From: an uncultured Clostridia bacterium
Lineage (GTDB): Bacteria > Bacillota > Clostridia > TANB77 > CAG-508
DNA length: 52,490 nucleotides
NCBI GenBank assembly: GCA_947426305.1
Contig: CANEDP010000009.1
Coordinates: forward strand, 1-52,490
Reading direction: 5' to 3'
The notes under the pieces are model-generated. The model saw only the letters and a program-made list of their open reading frames with translations, had not been told where the DNA came from and made no database searches. The position numbers and the translations under genes were made by a program. Shown here one piece after another: positions 9,304-16,149 of this stretch (position 1 is its first letter; every line of letters starts with the position of its first letter).

Positions 9304-9355
9304 AAAGAGAGCATACAGATTATCTTTCTTAAAAAATAATTTGTATGCTCTCTTT
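9304..9355 (-). terminator. intrinsic terminator after the coiled-coil gene
   Basis: A long imperfect inverted repeat (arms 9304-9323 and 9336-9355, about 18 of 20 positions paired) lies just downstream of the coiled-coil gene at 9378. The stem is AGAGAGCATAC with GTATGCTCTCT. Confidence 0.7.
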
Positions 9356-9377
9356 CCTTTAATGATTTTATTTTGAA

Positions 9378-9839
9378 TTAATCATTATTTTTTGTCTTTT
9401 CCAAAGTTGCATTTTGATTTTCATAACGAAAAATAAATGCAGAATTTTTATCCACTCTTCTCTCCAAGGCAATCATACTTTTTTCCAACGCTTCCGTTTT
9501 CTCATTTCTTGCCATCAACTCTTCATACATGATATTAATTTTTCTGCCATAATCGGATTCAAAAACAAACATATAGTCTAAAACTTCTTCTTTAATTTTT
9601 CTAGTAACATTCTCTTGCAAATTTGCAACTTCTTGCTTGAATTCAATTCTTAATTTTTCTTCTAGTCTTGCAATTTCTTGTTTGAATTCAGTTCTTAATT
9701 TTTCTTCCAATCCTGCAATTTCTTCCTTGATTTCTACTCTTAACTCGTCAAATTTCGTTTCCATTTCATCAATTCGAGTCTCAATTCTGTCAATTTTAGA
9801 ATCCATTTTTTCCAACTTTTCTAATATCTTTTCTTCCAT
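9378..9839 (-). CDS. coiled-coil protein of unknown function
   Basis: The start at 9839 is preferred because GGAAGGAGGG precedes it; the longer frame upstream has no ribosome site. The 153-residue product is almost entirely heptad-like (MEEKILEKLEKMDSKIDRIE and onwards), rich in Glu, Lys and Arg, with no membrane segment. About residues 45-80 hold two near-identical copies of a unit beginning LEEKLR-EFKQE, an internal duplication also visible in the DNA. It probably forms an extended coiled coil and may be a structural or adaptor protein, but no function is supported. It has its own promoter with TGTCGAA boxes and its own terminator. Confidence 0.75.
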   Translation of the reverse strand: MEEKILEKLEKMDSKIDRIETRIDEMETKFDELRVEIKEEIAGLEEKLRTEFKQEIARLEEKLRIEFKQEVANLQENVTRKIKEEVLDYMFVFESDYGRKINIMYEELMARNEKTEALEKSMIALERRVDKNSAFIFRYENQNATLEKTKNND

Positions 9840-9871
9840 ATTCTTCCCTCCTTCCTTTCTAAATTGAGACA

Positions 9872-9935
9872 ATTCTATCACACAATATCCTAAATTGCAA
9901 GAAATTTTTACATTTTCGTTCGACACTCTTCGACT
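9872..9935 (-). promoter_or_regulatory. promoter of coiled-coil gene with TGTCGAA boxes
   Basis: Minus strand: TTGCAA (9895-9900) and TAGAAT (9872-9877), 17-nt spacer. Upstream lie TGTCGAA (9919-9925) and AGTCGAA (9929-9935), resembling Spo0A boxes. The segment around TGTCGAACGAAAA recurs upstream of the Rpn gene at 38949. Confidence 0.6.
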
Positions 9936-9949
9936 TTTCATACACAAAA

Positions 9950-9993
9950 ATAACCCTAACTTGTCAAACTTTTATTTAACAACTTAGAGTTAT
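9950..9993 (-). terminator. terminator of the ylxM-rplS operon
   Basis: Arms 9950-9964 and 9979-9993 pair with two mismatches, and on the minus strand the hairpin is followed by TTATTTTTG. It sits immediately after rplS. Confidence 0.7.
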
Positions 9994-10015
9994 CTTAGAT
10001 GATGCTTCTTTGATT

Positions 10016-10543
10016 TTACTCTGCTTTCGTTTCATCAGCCTCTTTTGTAGTTTCTGTTTTTGTCTCTTCTACTGGAGTTTCGTTTGCTGTTTCTACAACT
10101 TCTTCTACAACATTTTCTACTACTGGTGCTTCTTCGCTAGCGCCTTCTTCTGGTACAACGATTTCTTCTTTTACTGTAATTTCCTTTGTCTCAATTCTTG
10201 CACCAACTTGCTCTTTCGTCTTAGCAGCCTTACCAACTCTGTCTCTTAAGTAGTACAATTTCGCACGTCTTGCTCTACCTACTCTTACTACTTCGATTTT
10301 TTCAATTCTTGGTGAATGAACCAAAAATGTTTTTTCCACACCTACCCCATAAGAAATTTTTCTTACTGTAAAGGTAGCATTCACTCCTCCGCCTTGTTTT
10401 TTAATAATAATTCCTTCAAAAACTTGAATTCTTTCTCGATTTCCTTCTTTTACTTTAGCATGAACTCGAACCGTGTTACCCACTTTTAATTCTGGTATTT
10501 TATTTTTCATTTGTTCATGTTCAATTGATTTTAAAATATCCAT
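10016..10543 (-). CDS. rplS: 50S ribosomal protein L19 with acidic C-terminal tail
   Basis: Residues 1-115 are a standard L19 (start [19 protein letters not shown], conserved [17 protein letters not shown] near residue 95), a large-subunit protein at the interface with the 30S subunit. The family is usually about 115 aa, but this protein is 175 aa. The extra 60 or so residues are low-complexity, rich in Glu, Thr and Val, and end in many Glu/Lys. The tail is probably disordered. It is the last gene of the ylxM-ffh-rpsP-khpA-rimM-trmD-rplS operon and is followed by a terminator. Confidence 0.95.
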   Translation of the reverse strand: MDILKSIEHEQMKNKIPELKVGNTVRVHAKVKEGNRERIQVFEGIIIKKQGGGVNATFTVRKISYGVGVEKTFLVHSPRIEKIEVVRVGRARRAKLYYLRDRVGKAAKTKEQVGARIETKEITVKEEIVVPEEGASEEAPVVENVVEEVVETANETPVEETKTETTKEADETKAE

Positions 10544-10586
10544 TTTTTTCCTCCTTTTCTGAAATATTAAAATCCTTTAAAATTTG

Positions 10587-11274
10587 TCATTCCTTTTCTG
10601 AGCATTCTATTTTTTCCAATAAATCTGGTCTTTTCTCCATTGTTTTTTTTAAAGTTTCCTTTTTTCGCCATTTTTCAATCTTTTCATGATGTCCGTGATA
10701 ACAAAACTTCTGGAACTTTTTCTCCTTCAAACACTTCTGGTCTTGTATATTGTGGATATTCCAAAAGTCCATTCGAAAAAGATTCTTCCTCCTTAGATTC
10801 ACTTGCCAAAACGCCGTCAACATATCTTGAAACACTGTCAATTAGTACCATAGCAGGCAATTCCCCACCAGTTAAAACATAATCACCAATCGAAATTTCT
10901 TCATCTACGATTTTATCAATCACACGTTGATCAATTCCTTCATAATGACCACATAACAATATCAAATGTTCCTCTTTAGCAAGTTCTAAGACCTTCTTTT
11001 GCGTCAAAGTTTTGCCTTGTGGCGATAAAAAAATGACTTTTGACTGATTGCTTTTGACTGATTGGTACGCATCATACACAATATCTGGTCTAATGAGCAT
11101 TCCTGCTCCTCCACCATAAACAGTATCATCTACTTTTTTATGTTTGTCTTTTGAGAAATCTCTCATATTGACCGTATGAATTTGAATTAAATTTTTATCA
11201 ATCGCCCTTCCAATTATACTTTCTTTCATTGGTTCAAACATTTCTGGAAAAAGCGTTAAAACATCAAATTTCAT
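10587..11274 (-). CDS. trmD: tRNA (guanine-N1)-methyltransferase, with +1 frameshift at CGG
   Basis: TrmD methylates G37 of tRNAs that read CNN and GGN-type codons and so protects against frameshifting. Residues 1-195 have the SPOUT trefoil-knot features ([13 protein letters not shown] near residue 110; [14 protein letters not shown] near 132). The frame then meets CGG at 10693-10695 and would stop three codons later. Skipping the C gives [14 protein letters not shown], the conserved linker of TrmD, and a normal C-terminal domain ending at 10587, for 228 aa. The rest of the gene is clean. It lies between rimM and rplS, its classical place. A factor that guards the reading frame at G37 is itself interrupted here, which is notable. 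Confidence 0.93.
10693..10695 (-). other. CGG +1 frameshift site in trmD
   Basis: Coding strand TCA-CGG-ACA-TCA-TGA. Dropping the C gives TCA-GGA-CAT-CAT-GAA (SGHHE), where Gly is the family-conserved residue. Confidence 0.93.
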
Positions 11275-11289
11275 TTTTAACCTCGAATT

Positions 11290-11799
11290 CTAGTCAAGTC
11301 CTTCTAACAAATGAACGGTAATTTTGGCATTTTCGATATCTATTTTTAGAATAACATCTGGAATTCCTGGAAGCAATTTGGTCTTTCCCATTTCGTCTTT
11401 TACAACATAAATATCGTTGGCACCTGCCACTGAATAAATATCATCTACTTTGCCCAAAAATTCATTTTGGTCTGTGTAGACTTCTAAGCCAATCAAATCA
11501 GCAATATAATAAACGCCTTCTGGAAGTTTCCCTAAATCCTCTCTTTTTACGAATAAATAAGTGTTTCTTAATTTTTCGGCTTCATCAACCGAATCACAAC
11601 CCTTGAATTTCAAGATGACTTGGTTTTTATGATATCCTACTTTTTCGATTTGTTTTTCTATCATTTCATTTTTTCGTTTTAAAAAAATTTTCGATAAAGT
11701 TTCAAATACGCTATTATCTTCTGCAAAAGAATTTAGTTTTACTTCGCCTTTTAAGCCTTTTACATTTACAATCTGACCTAATTCCAAATACTCTTTCAT
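11290..11799 (-). CDS. rimM: ribosome maturation factor RimM
   Basis: RimM helps 30S subunit maturation by binding S19 and the 16S head region. The 169-aa protein has the usual two parts: an N-terminal barrel starting YLELGQIVNVKGLKGEVK (residues 3-20) and a C-terminal PRC-barrel with GKVDDIYSVAGANDIYVV near residues 112-129. It sits in the standard operon, two bases after khpA. Confidence 0.94.
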   Translation of the reverse strand: MKEYLELGQIVNVKGLKGEVKLNSFAEDNSVFETLSKIFLKRKNEMIEKQIEKVGYHKNQVILKFKGCDSVDEAEKLRNTYLFVKREDLGKLPEGVYYIADLIGLEVYTDQNEFLGKVDDIYSVAGANDIYVVKDEMGKTKLLPGIPDVILKIDIENAKITVHLLEGLD

Positions 11800-11801
11800 A
11801 C

Positions 11802-12038
11802 TTACCCTACAAATTCCACATTAATTTTTTTGCGTTCTTTGCTAGCAACAGATTTCATAACAGTTCGAATGGATTTTGCCATTTTTCCTTGCTTTCCTAT
11901 GACTTGACCCATATCATTTTTATCCACTTTTACTTGATACGTAATGATGTCGTTTGTCATTTTTTCTTCAATCGAAACAGTTTGTTTGTTATCTACTAAT
12001 CCTTTAATGATTATTTCTAATAATTCTTTCATAAACAC
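11802..12038 (-). CDS. khpA: KH-domain RNA-binding protein KhpA
   Basis: This is a 78-aa single KH domain of the YlqC/KhpA type. The GxxG loop region reads GQVIGKQGKMAKSIRTV (about residues 43-59). KhpA pairs with KhpB in Gram-positive bacteria and binds many RNAs, affecting cell size and RNA stability. Position between rpsP and rimM is the conserved one. Confidence 0.93.
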   Translation of the reverse strand: MFMKELLEIIIKGLVDNKQTVSIEEKMTNDIITYQVKVDKNDMGQVIGKQGKMAKSIRTVMKSVASKERKKINVEFVG

Positions 12039-12050
12039 ACCTCTTAAACA

Positions 12051-12287
12051 CTATTTTGTAGCTTTTGCAATTAATGCTTTTACTGTTTCAGTTGGTTGTG
12101 CACCATTTTTAATCCAAGTTGTTACTTTTTCGTTGTCTAGAACAATCGTAGATGGTTTTGTCATAGGATCGTATGTTCCGATTTGTTCAATGATTTTTCC
12201 ATCTCTTGGAGATTTTGAATCAGCTACTACTATGTGATAGAAAGGAGCCTTCTTTTTTCCAACTCTTTGTAATCTTATTTTTACCAT
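12051..12287 (-). CDS. rpsP: 30S ribosomal protein S16
   Basis: The 78-aa protein starts [20 protein letters not shown], the S16 signature, and contains [21 protein letters not shown]16 binds 16S rRNA in the 5' domain and is needed for 30S assembly. Length is normal for Bacillota. It lies 71 bp after the true end of ffh. Confidence 0.96.
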   Translation of the reverse strand: MVKIRLQRVGKKKAPFYHIVVADSKSPRDGKIIEQIGTYDPMTKPSTIVLDNEKVTTWIKNGAQPTETVKALIAKATK

Positions 12288-12358
12288 TATTTCACCCCCC
12301 TGTAAATTTTTAATTTATAATAAAATTATAATTTAAAAATGAATTATAATATTATTTT

Positions 12359-13727
12359 CTATTTTAAATCATCAAAATCACTCATATCAATGGCATTTGG
12401 GTTAAGGTTCATCTTGCGCATCATGTTTTTCATTTTTTTTGGTGATTTCATTTCTTTCATCATTTTCTGCGTCATTTCGAATGTTTTCATAAATTTATTG
12501 ATTTGTTGCACAGTTGTTCCACTTCCTTTGGCAATTCGAATTCTTCGGCTGGCATTTAAAATCTTGGGATCACGTCTTTCTCCGTGCAGTCATAGAACAA
12601 ATCATGGCTTCAATTCTTCCTAATTCTTTGTCGTCAATTTCGACATCGGATAATTTTCCCATTCCTGGTATCATTTTTAAAATGGAGGAAAAAGAACCCA
12701 TTTTTTTCATTTGTCTTAGTTGTGCTAAATAATCGTCTAAATCGAATTTATTTTTCTTTAAACTTTTTTCTAATTTTTCAGCTTCACTTAAGTCAAAACT
12801 CTCTTCCGCTTTTTCGATAATCGAAAGCACATCTCCCATTCCTAAAATACGCGATGCCATTCTTTCTGGGTGGAATTCCTCGATATCACTTAGTTTTTCA
12901 CCTGTTGCTGCAAATTTAATGGGTTTTCCAGTAACTTTTTTTACAGATAAAGCGCTACCTCCTCTGGTATCACCATCTAATTTGGTTAGAACAACTCCAT
13001 CTATACCAACTTCGTTATTAAATGTTTCTGCAATATTGACCGCATCTTGACCTGTCATAGAATCCACAACAAGCAAAATTTCATGTGGCTTGACACTTTT
13101 TTTAACGTCTTTTAATTCTTGCATCAGCGTTTCATCAATTTGCAAACGTCCAGCTGTATCTAAGATAACAACATCATTTAATTTGGAAATGGCAACTGAC
13201 ATGGCTTGTTTGGCAATTAAATTCACGTCCTTTGTGGTTTCGTTAGCATAAACTGGAATATCAAGTTGTTTTCCAACAACTTGCAATTGCTTGATAGCAG
13301 CAGGTCTGTAAACATCGCACGCAACTAATAAAGGTTTTTTGCCTTGTTTTCGAATGAGATTGGCAAGTTTGCCAGCAGTTGTTGTTTTACCAGAACCTTG
13401 CAAACCTACTAGCATAATGACAGTTGGTGGATTGGGTGTAAAATTCAATTTGGCATCTTCTCCGCCAAGTAACTGGATTAATTCATCTTTTACAATTTTG
13501 ATGACTTGTTGTCCTGGCGTTAATGATTTCAAAACATCTTGCCCAAGCGCTTTTTCTTCGATGACTTTGACAAAATCTTTGACGATTTTATAATTGACAT
13601 CGGCTTCCAATAAAGCAAGTTTTACTTCACGTGTTACTTCTTTTAAGTCACTTTCCGTGATTCTAGCTTTGCCTTTTAGTTTTCTTGTTATTTCTTGTAA
13701 TCTGGAAGATAATCCTTCAAACGCCAT
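12359..13727 (-). CDS. ffh: signal recognition particle protein Ffh, with +1 frameshift at CGG
   Basis: Ffh binds signal sequences and SRP RNA and delivers ribosomes to the membrane; it is generally essential. The start is placed at 13727 (MAFEGLSSRLQEITRKLKG) because an AAAGGA site precedes it. It has the N domain, then the G domain with LVGLQGSGKTTTAGKLA near residue 107 and DTAGR near 187, then the M domain. In the M domain an in-frame CGG (12582-12584) would lead to a stop four codons later, removing the RNA-binding part. Skipping the C gives SMTAGERRDPKILNASRR and a normal end with GSGTTVQQINKF and a Met-rich tail, 455 aa in all, the usual length. Confidence 0.94.
12582..12584 (-). other. 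CGG +1 frameshift site in ffh
   Basis: Coding strand GCA-CGG-AGA-AAG-ACG-TGA. Dropping the C gives GCA-GGA-GAA-AGA-CGT (AGERR), which rejoins the conserved ERR-x-PK-IL segment of the M domain. Confidence 0.92.
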
Positions 13728-13753
13728 GATTTCCAATCCTTTCTCATTTGCTT

Positions 13754-14107
13754 TTAAACTAAGCAATTTAGTTTATTTTTTACATCCTCAAGAACATTTG
13801 CAATTTCGCTATCACTTGAGTTTTCTGTTAAATTGCTAATTTCTGATAAGATATTTGCAATTTGTTCTTCTTGCATCTTATTTTTCTTCATGATTTGCAA
13901 CTTTTCTTCGTATTCGAAAAGTTTCCTTTCTCCTTTCTTCAAGTTATCTCGAACAGCTTGCCTTGTAATTTTCTCGTTTTCTGCAATTTCTGCTAGAGAT
14001 AAATCGTTATTGTAGTAGTCATTTAGCATATGATATTGTTTTTCAGTCAATAATTTACCGTAAATTTCTAATAGAATACTCAGTTTGATACTATCTTCAA
14101 TTTTCAT
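13754..14107 (-). CDS. ylxM: YlxM family DNA-binding protein
   Basis: The 117-aa protein has a sigma-70 region-4-like helix-turn-helix at about residues 17-66 (LTEKQYHMLNDYYNNDLSLA, then ITRQAVRDNLKKGERKL). The ylxM gene is almost always directly upstream of ffh in Bacillota, as here, and the protein is thought to modulate SRP function or expression. An extra C-terminal stretch of about 30 residues after the usual end is rich in Glu, Asn and Ser. Confidence 0.9.
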   Translation of the reverse strand: MKIEDSIKLSILLEIYGKLLTEKQYHMLNDYYNNDLSLAEIAENEKITRQAVRDNLKKGERKLFEYEEKLQIMKKNKMQEEQIANILSEISNLTENSSDSEIANVLEDVKNKLNCLV

Positions 14108-14133
14108 GACTACTCCTTTTTTGATGTAATGCT

Positions 14134-14167
14134 ATTATACTTTACACTATTTTTTGGCATTTGTCAA
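14134..14167 (-). promoter_or_regulatory. probable promoter of the ylxM-rplS operon
   Basis: Minus strand carries TTGACA (14162-14167) and TATAAT (14134-14139). The spacing of 22 nt is too long for an optimal sigma-A promoter, so one box may be fortuitous; TAAAGT five bases upstream of TATAAT gives 17 nt. Confidence 0.45.
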
Positions 14168-14466
14168 GGGATTTTTAAGTAAAATTTGATTTTTTTATGA
14201 AATGCTTCAGATTTTCCTAAATGCCCTTAAAACGCATTAGAATTGTTTTCTTGCGATTTTTGGTTTTAGTAATATTTTATGTCTACTTGTTCTCAAAAAA
14301 TCGCTCTAGTTTCATTCTAATGTGTTATTCGAAAAGTCATTTTTCTGATACTCTGTATTTTAATCCATTCCTAAGGCTCAAAAACATATCCAGAATCGTT
14401 TTTCTGGAATTTTTAGTCATTTATCTTGATTTTGTAAAATTTGTTGCTTAAAATTGTTTCTATCAA
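14168..14466. other. intergenic stretch with no supported gene
   Basis: About 300 bp of AT-rich sequence. A 76-codon plus-strand frame (14221-14451) has no ribosome site, is low-complexity and hydrophobic, and resembles no family. I see only the terminator at its right end. Confidence 0.6.
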
Positions 14467-14494
14467 AACGACCAGATAAAATTTTCTGGTCGTT
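14467..14494 (-). terminator. terminator of the sigma/DUF4179 operon
   Basis: A perfect 10-bp stem (AACGACCAGA, 14467-14476, with TCTGGTCGTT, 14485-14494) has an 8-nt loop, just after the DUF4179 gene. Confidence 0.75.
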
Positions 14495-14501
14495 TTCCTT
14501 T

Positions 14502-15521
14502 TTAACTTTCCTGTTTTGTTAAAATAACACTTGAATCAAATGGTTTCAAATAAAGTTCCAATTTATCTAAGTCATCAAAAAATGTTCCAATATTATCATA
14601 ATGTATTTTTATTTGGTTAGAAGGATCATATTCAAACGATGAAAGTCCATATTCCTTCCCATTGCACTTTATTAAAAATAAATTCAAATCATCTGACATT
14701 TCAAAATTTTCTTCTAAATACTCTCTAATATTAAATGAAGATGCTAATTTTAACTCAACGACCATTCCCGTTGGCGATAACGTTCCTGTGCAAAATTCCA
14801 CATATTCATTTTTTTCAGCCAGCTTATACGAAATATTAACGCTTTTTCTCATTTCTTCACAAATCGTTATATCAAATTCCCAAGTTCCTTCTATTATATC
14901 TTTTGTATCATCTTCATAAGTAACATTCAAACTTTTCACATCAAAATATAATTTTTCGAATTCTTCTTTTTCTGGTCTTAATCCAAACAAAATCGAATCT
15001 GTAAATATTGTATCTGTCAGTTTAATTGGCTCATTCATCCAATTAATAGAATTATACAGAGGAAGTTCATCAAGTGTTTGCGCATATTGAAATTGGCTTT
15101 GATAAACAACTTTTTGATGTTCATTTGTGATGATAAAATCACGAAATCGAATCGATTTCACTTTTTCTTTTTGTGTTTCAAACTGAAAGGCAACATTCAA
15201 ATTGAAATCATCTAAAACTAAATTTTCTACTCTTATCCCCACTTCTTTGTCATAAACATAATCCATTTTTTCACTTTGAACATAGCCATTTTCGATCGCC
15301 ATATCAATCGCTTCATTCGTGTTATTAAATATATTTTTAATGTACTGTTCTATATCTTTTGCAAAAACAACTCCTGTCATCAACACAAAACACGCACAAA
15401 CTGCTATTCCTATTTTGGGATTGATAAACTTTTTTCTTTGGTTTATCATTTCCTCTCTCCTAATTTCTGCTATTGCTATTTTTAATTTTACTTTTTTTAT
15501 CATTTCTTCTTCCATAATCAA
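14502..15521 (-). CDS. DUF4179-type membrane protein, probable anti-sigma factor
   Basis: This 339-aa protein has a short cytoplasmic N-terminus (1-34), one membrane segment (about 35-54, PKIGIAVCACFVLMTGVVFA) and a large extracytoplasmic region. This is the layout of the DUF4179 proteins encoded next to ECF-type sigma factors in Clostridia and Bacilli. Its start overlaps the stop of the sigma gene by four bases (ATGA), so the two are translated together. It very likely holds the sigma factor inactive until an envelope signal arrives; this is inferred from layout and context. No protease site or ligand domain is recognisable. Confidence 0.75.
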   Translation of the reverse strand: MIMEEEMIKKVKLKIAIAEIRREEMINQRKKFINPKIGIAVCACFVLMTGVVFAKDIEQYIKNIFNNTNEAIDMAIENGYVQSEKMDYVYDKEVGIRVENLVLDDFNLNVAFQFETQKEKVKSIRFRDFIITNEHQKVVYQSQFQYAQTLDELPLYNSINWMNEPIKLTDTIFTDSILFGLRPEKEEFEKLYFDVKSLNVTYEDDTKDIIEGTWEFDITICEEMRKSVNISYKLAEKNEYVEFCTGTLSPTGMVVELKLASSFNIREYLEENFEMSDDLNLFLIKCNGKEYGLSSFEYDPSNQIKIHYDNIGTFFDDLDKLELYLKPFDSSVILTKQES

Positions 15522-16033
15522 CCCCCTACTCCCAATTCTTTTTTTATTTTTTGGCGAATTCGAAACAATCTCGTTTTCACATTTCGTTCTGAAATATTCA
15601 ATTCTTTTGCAATTTCTTTGATACTTTGAAAAGAATAATAAAACATCGTTACAATTTTAAAATCTAACTCTTTCAAATTTGCAAGACTCTTTTCAATTTT
15701 ATCAATTTCGTCCCTTTCATCTGAAAATAATTTAGCATTTGAAAATTCTATGCTATTTTCATAATTTGAAATATCACAAGTTACTTTCCTTTTCCTAAGC
15801 TTTTCTTTGATTAAATTTTTCGCAATTCCTGCTATATATGCTTTTAAATCTGTTATTTCTTTCGTTTGATTTTTCCATAGCACAAAAAAAGTATCTGCCA
15901 CAATTTCTTCCTTATCTTCAAAATTTAGATTGTTTGCAACAGCATTGTTTATCATTGTTTTTACATAGGGTGTAAACTCTTTTATGATGGATTCTAAATC
16001 CAGTGTTTCATCTCTTTTCTTAAAAAACTTCAT
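15518..16033 (-). CDS. ECF-like RNA polymerase sigma factor
   Basis: The 171-aa protein has sigma region 2 at about residues 18-85 (EEIVADTFFVLWKNQTKEIT and AYIAGIAKNLIKEKLRKRK) and region 4 at about 115-165 (FYYSFQSIKEIAKELNISER with the following helix). Regions 1 and 3 are missing, as in ECF sigma factors. It is paired with a DUF4179 membrane protein. Its upstream DNA shares an 18-bp block with the KAP NTPase promoter region (16066-16083 and 51073-51090), a possible shared control site. Confidence 0.88.
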   Translation of the reverse strand: MKFFKKRDETLDLESIIKEFTPYVKTMINNAVANNLNFEDKEEIVADTFFVLWKNQTKEITDLKAYIAGIAKNLIKEKLRKRKVTCDISNYENSIEFSNAKLFSDERDEIDKIEKSLANLKELDFKIVTMFYYSFQSIKEIAKELNISERNVKTRLFRIRQKIKKELGVGG

Positions 16034-16113
16034 CTCACTGCTCCTTTTATAAGATATCTTATATCCTATAATGGATAAATTTTATCAAAAAGTTACACTT
16101 TTCATCAAAAAAA

Positions 16114-16137
16114 TAAGCAAAGATTTCTCCTTGCTTA
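16114..16137 (-). terminator. terminator of the glucosaminidase gene
   Basis: Stem TAAGCAA (16114-16120) pairs with TTGCTTA (16131-16137). On the minus strand the hairpin is followed by seven T residues. It is 13 bp past the gene's stop. Confidence 0.7.
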
Positions 16138-16149
16138 CTTTTTAACTTC

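Noticed and set aside
9840..9947. Longer N-terminus for the coiled-coil gene
   Set aside because: The promoter boxes lie inside this stretch and the strong GGAAGGAGGG site is directly before the inner ATG.
14221..14451. Plus-strand 76-codon frame as a gene
   Set aside because: It has no ribosome site, low complexity and no family resemblance, and lies in an AT-rich gap.
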